A stretch of DNA of 46,148 bases from Taibaiella sp. KBW10 (GTDB lineage: Bacteria > Bacteroidota > Bacteroidia > Chitinophagales > Chitinophagaceae), in assembly GCF_003852495.1 (NCBI RefSeq), contig NZ_QAJI01000001.1, positions 165,924 to 212,071 of the forward strand, read 5' to 3'. Below, piece after piece: positions 35,470 to 43,912 of this stretch. The position numbers and the translations under genes were made by a program. Each line of letters starts with the position of its first letter. The first letter of the stretch is position 1. A model generated the notes under the pieces. It was not told the origin of the DNA. It made no database searches and saw only the letters and a program-made list of their open reading frames with translations.

Positions 35470-38400
35470 ATGCATAAGAATATTCGCGTCCTTTTGGCCT
35501 GTCTGCTCCTACTCAGCAGCCATGCCTTTGCTCAAAAACAAAGCCCCATAAGAATGTATGATTTTGAAACCGCCTGGAAAAAGGTAGACTCTTTAAATGA
35601 AAAACTCAAACCGGAGTCTGCCAAAAAAGAAGTCGCCGAAATCCTTAAAAAGGCTACCGGGCTCAATGATGAACCACAAATCATCAAGGCAAAAACCTGG
35701 CTCCTGGCCTTAAATAAATACCAGGAAAATGCCGAGCTAAATACAATCAAAGCTATTGAAAGCGAGATCGCCAAAGCTAAAAACAATACAGAAAAAGCGA
35801 TTTGGTATAACCTTACCGCAAAACAATACCAAAGCTATCTGGACAATAACCGCTATCAATTATACAGCCGTACGCAACTGGCTGAAACAACAAGTGATGA
35901 TATCAGCACCTGGGACATTAATGCGTTCCATCAAAAGATCGGTCAGCTGTATCAGGCTTCTATCCTGAACAGGAATGCCTTATTACAGATACCAACCAGC
36001 GACTATAGTGCAATCATCAATAAAGGTAAAAATACTGCAAAGCTGCGCCCTAGCCTTTATGATGTCTTGGTCTTCGATGCGATCGCTTACTTTTCTGAAA
36101 ATGACCGCTACATTACACAACCGGCCTATGCATTTAAGATAGATGAGGAACAATATTTTGCTCCTGCCGCAGTATTTGTACACCTTAAGATAAACAGCAA
36201 AGACAGCAATGCGCTACACATACAAGCTTTAAAATTGTATCAGGAACTTATCGCCGTACACCTTAATGATAAAAATACCGAAGCATTGATCGATGCTGAT
36301 CTGCTGCGATTAAGCTTTGCAAAAGAGAACAGCACGCTTAAAAACAAAGAGCAACTGTATACTGCCGCAATGGAACAATTAAAACAACAGTACCCCAATA
36401 GCCCTTCAGTAGCACAAATAAAATACCTGTTGGCACAAAGCAGCTATAGTAACAATCAAAGTACAAATATGGGCCGCGGTAAAAGAGGCGCGGTACAACC
36501 AACAAAGAAAACAGACCTTAGGGCCTTACAAACCACATTGGAAGGAATTGCCAAACAATATCCCAATACGGAAGGAGGCATCAATGCGCAGAATCTTTTA
36601 AATACGCTGGGTCAACGAACCATAAAGATTGATATTGAAGCCGTAAATATTCCTAATGAAAACATTCGTGCCTTAATTTCTTATAAAAACGTAAAAGGCA
36701 TTGAGCTTTCCCTTTTCAAAATCAGCACCACCGCCTTCATCAATAAGGAAACCCAACTTAGCCAACCAGTACGCGTATGGCAACAAAACCTTATCAATAG
36801 TGAAGATTTAAATGATCATAGCACCGAAATCAAAATCGATGCTGTAGCCGCAGGACAATATGCCCTTGTGATAAAAGATAAGGACAATATCGTATCGCCA
36901 TTATACCAATATTTCCAGGTAAGCGAACTAAGTGCTGTAAAATACCAGCATTACGGAGCGAATAGCGAGCGTACAAAAGGCGCTTATATTATTAATAGAA
37001 AGACAGGGTTCATGATTCCGGGTACCAGCCTGGCCTATAAAAAAGAGGACATCAAAGGCAATAAATGGACCGCCTTAGGCAGTGGCGATAAAGATGGCGT
37101 CATTAATGCAAACATAGGAAGGAACCAAATCGACTACAATACAATGCTCCTGCTGCATAAAGGCAAAGACAGTTTATTGATGCGCTATGCAGAAAACTAT
37201 GGCTTTATCGATTATGAAAGCAATACTAATTACAAAAGCATGGAACAAACGCATGCTTTTGTATTTACCGACAGAAGTATCTATCGTCCCGGACAAACTA
37301 TTTACTTCAAGGGTATTGTCATTAGAACCAATAAAGAGCAAACCCAAAACAATGTCGTTAAAAATGAAAAGGTAAGCATTACCTTTAAAGATGTAAATGC
37401 ACAAACCATAAAAGAGGTAAGCTTCACCACCAATGACTTTGGTTCTTTTACCGGAAGCTTTACAGCACCCGAAAGCGGGCTGACCGGCCAAATGCAGCTG
37501 ACGACACCTTATGGCGGCGCCTGGATCAGTGTAGAGGAATACAAAAGACCAAAATTCTTTGTCTCATATGATACGCTGAAAAATAATTATGCGCTTAACG
37601 ATCAGATCACGATCAAAGGAACGGCTAAGGCTTATGCCGGCAATACCATTGGCGCAGCACAGGTTAAATATCGCGTAGTACGCAATACAAGATTTCCTTA
37701 CTGGTGGCTTTCTTACCGCTGGGGTATCCCGATGAATACCAATGAGCAGGAAATGGCCAATGGGACGACGGAAACAGATGCGAACGGCAACTTTAGCGTA
37801 TCCTTTAAGGCCCTGCCGGACGAAACCATTAATCCGGAAGCCTTACCGGTATTTCAATATGAAATCACAACAGACATTACGGATATTAACGGAGAAACCA
37901 GAAGTAATAATACCAATTTGTCTGTAGGCTACAGCAGCCTGGTTATTAGCGCCATTACCCCGGAACAGGCTATTGCGACAAGCTTCAAAAAATTAAATAT
38001 CCGTACCGAAAACCTGAATGGCATTTTTACCCCTACAACGGTTGCTGTAAAAATCAAACAATTACAAGCTGCAGACCGTTTGTACCGTAACCGCCTATGG
38101 GAAGTCCCTTCAGACTTTGTCTTATCGGAAGAGGCCTTTAAACAAGCATTCCCGAATGATGAATACAAAGAAGAATGGAAACCGGAAAACAGGAAAGCAC
38201 TGGCCACGGTTTGGGAACAATCCTATACAACTAAAGAGGATGATGCCTTAACGCTGGATGAAAAGATATGGTCTAAAACGGGTTATTATGAAATAGAAAT
38301 TTCCGGGAAAGACAAAAACGGCAAACCGGTACAGGAGAAAAAATATGTATTTGTATTGGTACCTGCCGCTCCGGTTCAATATGACATTGCCTTATTCACA

Positions 38401-41400
38401 GCCCAAAAAGCTACGAGCTATCAGCCTAATGAAACCATGGAATTGTGGGTAAGCCCTGCTTATCATAAAGCAAACTTATTTCAGAAAAACACCTGGCAGA
38501 AAACCTACGACTGGCAGCAAAACAACCTGGTAAAACAGGCAATTACAGAAGCAGACAGAGGAGGTGCTACGTTAAACTGGATGTATGTCTATAATAACAG
38601 GATATACCAAACGACCAACCAGGTAATGATCCCATGGAGTAATAAAGACCTGAACCTAACCTGGGCAACCCACAGAGACAAACTGGAACCCAATGCCAAA
38701 GAAGAGTGGACCATTACCATTGCCGGAGATAAAAAAGAGAAAGTAGCAGCCGAATTAGTTGCCGGCCTGTATGATGCCTCATTAGATGCACTGCAACCGC
38801 ATAACTGGAATTGGGAAAGCCTGTATCGCAACCGGAATGAGTATTATAACTGGCAGGGTTTTACGTTTAATACTAGCAGCGGGCAAGAACAGGGCAAAGA
38901 TAAACCTTGGATCAACTATGAAAAGGTTTACCCTAATTTTTCCACTTTAGGCATAGACCCCGATGGTGAATATTATGATCTCCTTACAAATGAAATGCCG
39001 CGTAGAGGTTCCGGGCCTAAGAACTTCTACACCACAAAAATTGACAAAAGAACGTATACGGGCAGTCTCGCATCCATAGAAAGATCAGCAGATGTACAAG
39101 CGGCACCAGGAGTAGCTGCATCCAGCGAAGCACGCAGTCCTAAAAACAAATCTGTAGCACAACAAGAGGAAAGTAGCACCAAAGAACCAAAAACACCTTC
39201 TGTAAGCCCCCGTACGAACCTGAAAGAAACCGCCTTCTTCATCCCGCAAGTACGGACAGATGATAAAGGAAATGTGGTCTTAAAGTTCACTATGCCTGAG
39301 GCACTGACAGAATGGAAATTAATGGCCTTTGCCCATACGCAAGACTGGAAAACAGGGTACCTCAGCGGATCAATCAAGACCCAAAAGGAACTGATGGTCA
39401 CGCCTAATATGCCCCGTTTTTTCAGACAGGGAGATGATATGACGATTGCTGCAAAAATCAGTAACCTTAGTAGCAAGGCCCTTAACGGTACGGCTTCTAT
39501 AGAGATTTTAAATGCACAAACGCTGCAGCCGCTCAACCTGCCTTTCGGTTTCCGCACCAATGAGCAAAAATTCAGCGTTGCCCCGAACCAAAGCACAAAT
39601 ACGAATTTCAGCATTAAAGTACCGCAAGCGATTTACGAACCGGTCATCGTGCGTATCGTAGCCAGTGCCGGTAATTTTAGTGATGGAGAGGAACATACCA
39701 TTCCAGTGATCACCAATCGCACGCTCGTAACGGAAACCTTGCCTTTACCGGTAAAAGGTAACCAAACAGCAACCTTTACCTTTGACAAATTATTACAATC
39801 GGGTCAAAGCAAAAGTTTACTGAATAAAGGATTAACTGTAGAATACACTGGCAATCCGGCATGGTATGCAGTACAGGCATTACCTTACCTGATGGATTAT
39901 CCTTATGAATGTGCCGAACAAACATTTAATCGTTTTTATGCCAATGCATTGGCTGCACATATCGTAGCCCAATCACCTAAAGTAGCTGCTATCTTCAATT
40001 CCTGGAAGAATGAAGACTCCGCTGCCTTATTATCTAACCTGGAGAAAAACCAGGAATTAAAAACAGCCTTGCTGGAAGAAACGCCATGGGTACTGGAAGC
40101 AAAAGACGAGCAAACCCAAAAGAAAAACATCGCCCGTCTGTTTGAAACCCATCAAATGGTTAAATCTTTAAAACAATCGCTGCAAAAACTGGAGAAGATG
40201 CAAAAGGACAATGGTGCTTTTCCCTGGTTTGAAGGTATGTATGATAACCGATATATTACCCAATATGTACTGACAGGATTAGCCAAGCTCAAACACCTGA
40301 ATGTAGCAGCGGCCACGAATAGTACTGTGGACAATATGATCAAAAAAGGATTGGTTTATCTGGATAAGGAAATCCAAAAAGACTATAAGGCGATCAACAC
40401 AACACAACTAAAAGAGCACAATCTGGGTCAATTGCAAATCCAGTACTTGTACTTGCGCAGCTTCCTGAATCCTCAAATTGCGGTAGCACCTGACAGCAGA
40501 ACCGCTTTTGATTATTACATCAATCAAAGTAAGCAGTTTTGGGCAAAGCATAATAATTATATGCAAGGTATGATCGCACTTTCTTTATTCAGAATAAAAG
40601 AAGTATCTGCTGCCAAAACCATCACCGCATCATTATCGGAACGCGCCATCCAAAACAAAGAAATGGGTATGTACTGGAAAAACACACCGGGCTACTGGTG
40701 GTACGAAGCACCGGTAGAAACCCAGTCTTTACTGATCGGTGTGTACAAAGAGATCTTAAACGATACGAAATCGGTAGATGAAATGAAGATTTGGTTATTA
40801 AAACAAAAACAAACCCAACACTGGACAACCACTACGGCTACTGCAGATGCCTGTTATGCTTTACTGGAAAGTGGCACAGACTGGTTGCAATACACGCCAA
40901 GTGTGACCATCCAACTGGGGGATAAAACCATTGTTTCGGATCAGGTAAAAACACAGGCTGGTACCGGATACTTCAAACAATACATTGCCGGTGAGGAAGT
41001 AAAACCGAACATGGGTAATATCTCAGTAACTGTCGATAACAAAACAGGGCAAAATACAGGGACCAGCTGGGGGGCCGCATATTGGCAATATTTTGAAGAC
41101 CTGGATAAAATCTCCGGTGCTCAAAATGATGTGCCTTTACATATCGAAAAGCAATTGTTTATTGAACGAAATACAGATAATGGGCCTAGCCTGACCGCGA
41201 TAAAAGAAGGTAATAGCTTAAAAATTGGCGATAAAGTTAAGGTAAGAATCATCCTGAAAGTAGATAGAACGATGGACTATGTACATATGAAAGACATGCG
41301 TGCAGCAGGTTTTGAACCCGTAAATGTACTGAGTGGTTATCGCTATCAAGGTGGTTTGGGTTATTACGAGGCAACAAAAGACGTGGCCACCCATTTCTTC

Positions 41401-41553
41401 TTTGACCATTTACCAAAAGGTACTTACGTATTTGAATACCCGGTTATGGTAAACCAAAAAGGTAATTTCTCAAATGGCATTACGACTGCACAGTGCATGT
41501 ACGCACCGGAATTCAGTAGCCATAGCGAAGGCATCAGGGTCGAGGTTAAATAA
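35470..41553 (+). CDS. Alpha-2-macroglobulin family protein with thioester motif
   Basis: A 2027-residue exported protein of the bacterial alpha-2-macroglobulin family, which traps proteases after they cut a bait region. It has a signal peptide (1-21, ending AFAQ, no lipobox Cys) and a helical N-terminal region (25-390). MG domains include the MG2 motif TDRSIYRPGQ near 600. The bait-like, low-complexity segment lies at about 1200-1247, rich in Ala, Ser, Pro and Lys. The A2M core domain begins with ETAFFIPQVRTDDKGNVVLKFTMPEALTEWK. The thioester is Cys1481-Ala-Glu-Gln1484 (YPYECAEQ), followed by an alpha-toroid thioester domain (1460-1760). There is no pbpC gene nearby, which usually accompanies the type I family in Proteobacteria. 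It ends at an intrinsic terminator. Confidence 0.88.
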   Translation: MHKNIRVLLACLLLLSSHAFAQKQSPIRMYDFETAWKKVDSLNEKLKPESAKKEVAEILKKATGLNDEPQIIKAKTWLLALNKYQENAELNTIKAIESEIAKAKNNTEKAIWYNLTAKQYQSYLDNNRYQLYSRTQLAETTSDDISTWDINAFHQKIGQLYQASILNRNALLQIPTSDYSAIINKGKNTAKLRPSLYDVLVFDAIAYFSENDRYITQPAYAFKIDEEQYFAPAAVFVHLKINSKDSNALHIQALKLYQELIAVHLNDKNTEALIDADLLRLSFAKENSTLKNKEQLYTAAMEQLKQQYPNSPSVAQIKYLLAQSSYSNNQSTNMGRGKRGAVQPTKKTDLRALQTTLEGIAKQYPNTEGGINAQNLLNTLGQRTIKIDIEAVNIPNENIRALISYKNVKGIELSLFKISTTAFINKETQLSQPVRVWQQNLINSEDLNDHSTEIKIDAVAAGQYALVIKDKDNIVSPLYQYFQVSELSAVKYQHYGANSERTKGAYIINRKTGFMIPGTSLAYKKEDIKGNKWTALGSGDKDGVINANIGRNQIDYNTMLLLHKGKDSLLMRYAENYGFIDYESNTNYKSMEQTHAFVFTDRSIYRPGQTIYFKGIVIRTNKEQTQNNVVKNEKVSITFKDVNAQTIKEVSFTTNDFGSFTGSFTAPESGLTGQMQLTTPYGGAWISVEEYKRPKFFVSYDTLKNNYALNDQITIKGTAKAYAGNTIGAAQVKYRVVRNTRFPYWWLSYRWGIPMNTNEQEMANGTTETDANGNFSVSFKALPDETINPEALPVFQYEITTDITDINGETRSNNTNLSVGYSSLVISAITPEQAIATSFKKLNIRTENLNGIFTPTTVAVKIKQLQAADRLYRNRLWEVPSDFVLSEEAFKQAFPNDEYKEEWKPENRKALATVWEQSYTTKEDDALTLDEKIWSKTGYYEIEISGKDKNGKPVQEKKYVFVLVPAAPVQYDIALFTAQKATSYQPNETMELWVSPAYHKANLFQKNTWQKTYDWQQNNLVKQAITEADRGGATLNWMYVYNNRIYQTTNQVMIPWSNKDLNLTWATHRDKLEPNAKEEWTITIAGDKKEKVAAELVAGLYDASLDALQPHNWNWESLYRNRNEYYNWQGFTFNTSSGQEQGKDKPWINYEKVYPNFSTLGIDPDGEYYDLLTNEMPRRGSGPKNFYTTKIDKRTYTGSLASIERSADVQAAPGVAASSEARSPKNKSVAQQEESSTKEPKTPSVSPRTNLKETAFFIPQVRTDDKGNVVLKFTMPEALTEWKLMAFAHTQDWKTGYLSGSIKTQKELMVTPNMPRFFRQGDDMTIAAKISNLSSKALNGTASIEILNAQTLQPLNLPFGFRTNEQKFSVAPNQSTNTNFSIKVPQAIYEPVIVRIVASAGNFSDGEEHTIPVITNRTLVTETLPLPVKGNQTATFTFDKLLQSGQSKSLLNKGLTVEYTGNPAWYAVQALPYLMDYPYECAEQTFNRFYANALAAHIVAQSPKVAAIFNSWKNEDSAALLSNLEKNQELKTALLEETPWVLEAKDEQTQKKNIARLFETHQMVKSLKQSLQKLEKMQKDNGAFPWFEGMYDNRYITQYVLTGLAKLKHLNVAAATNSTVDNMIKKGLVYLDKEIQKDYKAINTTQLKEHNLGQLQIQYLYLRSFLNPQIAVAPDSRTAFDYYINQSKQFWAKHNNYMQGMIALSLFRIKEVSAAKTITASLSERAIQNKEMGMYWKNTPGYWWYEAPVETQSLLIGVYKEILNDTKSVDEMKIWLLKQKQTQHWTTTTATADACYALLESGTDWLQYTPSVTIQLGDKTIVSDQVKTQAGTGYFKQYIAGEEVKPNMGNISVTVDNKTGQNTGTSWGAAYWQYFEDLDKISGAQNDVPLHIEKQLFIERNTDNGPSLTAIKEGNSLKIGDKVKVRIILKVDRTMDYVHMKDMRAAGFEPVNVLSGYRYQGGLGYYEATKDVATHFFFDHLPKGTYVFEYPVMVNQKGNFSNGITTAQCMYAPEFSSHSEGIRVEVK

Positions 41554-41583
41554 ATAAGTATAGTAAACAAATAACGCTAAAAA

Positions 41584-41612
41584 GGTTGCTCCGAGGGGAG
41601 CAGCCTTTTTTT
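41584..41612 (+). terminator. Intrinsic terminator after the alpha-2-macroglobulin gene
   Basis: GGTTGCTCC (41584-41592) and GGAGCAGCC (41597-41605) form a 9-bp stem with one G-U pair and a GAGG loop, followed by seven T. It lies 30 bp after the stop codon and should end the tandem alpha-2-macroglobulin transcript. Confidence 0.9.
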
Positions 41613-41662
41613 ATTCCGCCAGCAGCACAAGATCGACAAGGGTACAATGCTTTGTTAAAACA

Positions 41663-41705
41663 ATCTGTATCCATTAAAATATCTATTTTTGTATCTGTAT
41701 TCATT
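41663..41705 (+). promoter_or_regulatory. 13-bp direct repeats flanking a -7 box, candidate MocR operator
   Basis: ATCTGTATCCATT (41663-41675) and ATCTGTATTCATT (41693-41705) agree at 12 of 13 positions and are spaced by exactly 30 bp. Between them lies TATTTTTG (41684-41691), a good Bacteroidota -7 box. MocR-type regulators are known to bind direct repeats around promoters (for example GabR), and a MocR gene stands two genes downstream. This is probably its operator for the GNAT-like gene. Confidence 0.6.
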
Positions 41706-41780
41706 TTTTATTGGAGCATAATTTTGTGTAGTAAATGCTTCTAGAGGGAGCGATTAGCCAACCTTACAAAATCAAGTATT

Positions 41781-42242
41781 ATGACTACGCAAAAACACAG
41801 TGCGCATACCCTGATAGATCATAAGGAAACCTTTCAGTTTCGGGGCGTATACACCTCCGATCTTAAATCAATACTACAGCTTTACAAACAAGAAGCAGGC
41901 CATGCCCAACTCCTGGATAGCGATTTCGGATTACCGGTATTTGTGGCGCTGGCAGATAATATACTGGTAGGCTATGCCGCGCTTAAGCTGAGTGCCGCTG
42001 CACCGGACCAGATGCAAACTTATGTTTGCACTACTGCAGCGGCAAAAGACAAGGGTCTGGATAAGATCCTGCAACAAATGCTTTTTGATCAGGTAAAAGA
42101 TTCGCTCAATAGCCAAAATATGATGACGCCGCAGGAAAACAGTACACTCATTTGTGCAGCATATGGTTTTGCGGATATACCACATTTCCAAAGAGCTGTT
42201 CGGCAACTCTGCCAATGGCTCAACAATGTCTCCTTTAATTAA
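41781..42242 (+). CDS. GNAT-like acetyltransferase-fold protein
   Basis: A 153-residue cytoplasmic protein with a GNAT-like layout: FRGVYTSDLKSILQLYKQEAG at the N-terminus, FVALADNILVGYAALKLS as the central hairpin (the VGYA strand is typical), then TYVCTTAAAKDKGLDKILQQMLFDQVKDSL. In a working GNAT the last part would contain the acetyl-CoA loop (R/Q-x-x-G-x-G/A). Here it reads KDKGLDK, a weaker match, so acetyl-CoA binding is uncertain. It precedes a MocR regulator by 52 bp on the same strand. Pairs of GNAT and MocR genes suggest that the enzyme is under that regulator. The substrate is unknown. Confidence 0.65.
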   Translation: MTTQKHSAHTLIDHKETFQFRGVYTSDLKSILQLYKQEAGHAQLLDSDFGLPVFVALADNILVGYAALKLSAAAPDQMQTYVCTTAAAKDKGLDKILQQMLFDQVKDSLNSQNMMTPQENSTLICAAYGFADIPHFQRAVRQLCQWLNNVSFN

Positions 42243-42294
42243 GAGATGCGTTTATATTCCTTATTTTTAATGCGCTTATCATAATTCGTTTCCC

Positions 42295-43710
42295 ATGCCC
42301 AGAGAAGTCATCTATCAGAAAATCGCCCGGATCATAGAGCAGCAGATTGCTACAGAAACCTTGCAGGTAGGCGACAAATTACCGTCTATCCGTACGGTGC
42401 AACAGATCTATCAGGTGAGCCTGAATACCGTAAAACAGGCTTTTCTGGAATTGGAAAAAAAATCGCTGATTTGCTCGCGGCCAAAATCGGGATACTATGT
42501 AGCCAAATCGTTTAAACGTCATTTGGCGATTCCTTCCGTGAGTATGCCCAAAGCGGCTCAAAACGAACGCCCCTCAGAAGATTTGGTTGGCAAATTATTC
42601 AATATACTGAACGATCGCTCTATCGCACAATTTTCACTGGGTTTACCCGACCAGGAGCTGTTGCCGATAGCCAAACTGAATAAGGGAATCATTAAAGCTT
42701 TGAGCACCCTACCCGATAGCGGTACCGGATACGAGCCGGCTCAGGGAAGCCTGAATCTACGCCGTAATGTGTCTAAATGGTCTTTTGTCTGGGGTGGACA
42801 ATTGCAGGAAGAGGATATTGTAACGACTTCAGGGGCTACGAATGCGATCTTTCATTGTATGATGGCGGTAACCCAGCCCGGAGACAGCATCGCAGTGGAA
42901 AGTCCTTTATATTTTGGCGTTTTACAGGTAGCCAAGTCATTAGGGCTAAATGTAATCGAACTACCCACCCATCCTCAAACCGGTATCGAAATAGATGCCC
43001 TCAAAAAAGTACTGCCTAAAATAAAGGCCTGCTTTCTGATCAGCAATTTTAATAATCCTTTGGGCAGCTGTATGCCCGATGAGCACAAAAAAGAAGTGGT
43101 CAGGATGCTGACCGCCCATAATATACCGCTTATAGAAGATGACTTGTATGGCGATATTTTTTTTGGGGAGCAACGCCCGGTACCTTGTAAGGCTTATGAT
43201 GAGGCCGGTATGGTGCTTTGGTGTGGTTCCGTTTCTAAAACATTAGCACCGGGCTATCGTGTGGGCTGGGTGGCTCCCGGCAAGTTCAAAGAAAAGATCA
43301 TTCGCCAGAAATTATTACATACCCTGGCCATGCCTCCTTTATACCAGGAAGTAGTTGCCGATTTTATGGAGCATGGCCGCTATGATCATCATATGCGTAC
43401 GCTGCGGTATGCCCTGCATTCTAACAGCTTACTTTTCCAAAGAGCCATCACGGCTTATTTCCCCGAATGTACCAAGGTCACACAACCCAACGGGGGATTT
43501 GTATTGTGGTTGGAACTGGATAAAAGAATAGATACCGCTCATCTTTTTGATCTTGCGATCAAGCAAGGGGTGAGTTTTGTACCCGGCAGGATGTTTACCC
43601 TGCACGATCAGTTTCATAATTGTATGCGCATCAGTTTCGGGATGAAATGGAATAATCACCTGGATTTCCAGTTAAAAAAACTGGGTAATATGATTAAAGA
43701 TGCCCTGTAA
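42295..43710 (+). CDS. MocR/GabR-type transcriptional regulator (GntR HTH plus aminotransferase domain)
   Basis: A 471-residue regulator. Residues 1-75 are a GntR-type winged helix (IYQKIARIIEQQIATETLQVGDKLPSIRTVQQIYQVSLNTVKQAFLELEKKSLI). A linker follows, and residues 110-470 form a fold-type I aminotransferase domain. The pyridoxal-phosphate lysine is Lys315 in GSVSKTLAPGYRVGW. Other PLP-site parts are TTSGATNAI, NFNNPLG and EDDLYGDI. MocR proteins bind DNA as dimers and respond to PLP and an amino compound. The effector is not evident. The direct repeats upstream of the GNAT-like gene and before this gene are candidate binding sites. Confidence 0.92.
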   Translation: MPREVIYQKIARIIEQQIATETLQVGDKLPSIRTVQQIYQVSLNTVKQAFLELEKKSLICSRPKSGYYVAKSFKRHLAIPSVSMPKAAQNERPSEDLVGKLFNILNDRSIAQFSLGLPDQELLPIAKLNKGIIKALSTLPDSGTGYEPAQGSLNLRRNVSKWSFVWGGQLQEEDIVTTSGATNAIFHCMMAVTQPGDSIAVESPLYFGVLQVAKSLGLNVIELPTHPQTGIEIDALKKVLPKIKACFLISNFNNPLGSCMPDEHKKEVVRMLTAHNIPLIEDDLYGDIFFGEQRPVPCKAYDEAGMVLWCGSVSKTLAPGYRVGWVAPGKFKEKIIRQKLLHTLAMPPLYQEVVADFMEHGRYDHHMRTLRYALHSNSLLFQRAITAYFPECTKVTQPNGGFVLWLELDKRIDTAHLFDLAIKQGVSFVPGRMFTLHDQFHNCMRISFGMKWNNHLDFQLKKLGNMIKDAL

Positions 43711-43796
43711 TCTTATAAATGCATCAGGCGAAACAGCGTTTTTACTGCTCAAAAAGGGTAAATCAAATAACACAAATAAAGATACCTTAAAAACCC

Positions 43797-43859
43797 GGCA
43801 AAAACAGTCGCTTTTGCCAAAATCCTGCTTCTTTTTCAGCAAAAACTGAATTATCTTTG
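43797..43859 (+). promoter_or_regulatory. purL promoter region with inverted repeat
   Basis: TATCTTTG (43852-43859) fits the -7 consensus 53 bp upstream of the purL ATG. Further up, GGCAAAA (43797-43803) and TTTTGCC (43812-43818) form an inverted repeat with an eight-base spacer. The -33 element is not convincing. The repeat may be a regulatory site, but its arms are short. Confidence 0.5.
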
Positions 43860-43912
43860 CTCTTTCTAATCGTTTTAAGCGGTAATACAACACTGCTTTG
43901 TCAAATATCAAT

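Noticed and set aside
39027-39614. A 195-codon open frame on the minus strand.
   Set aside because: It lies wholly inside the intact alpha-2-macroglobulin gene, whose protein has clear family motifs; the antisense frame reads as low-quality Leu/Ser/Cys-rich sequence.
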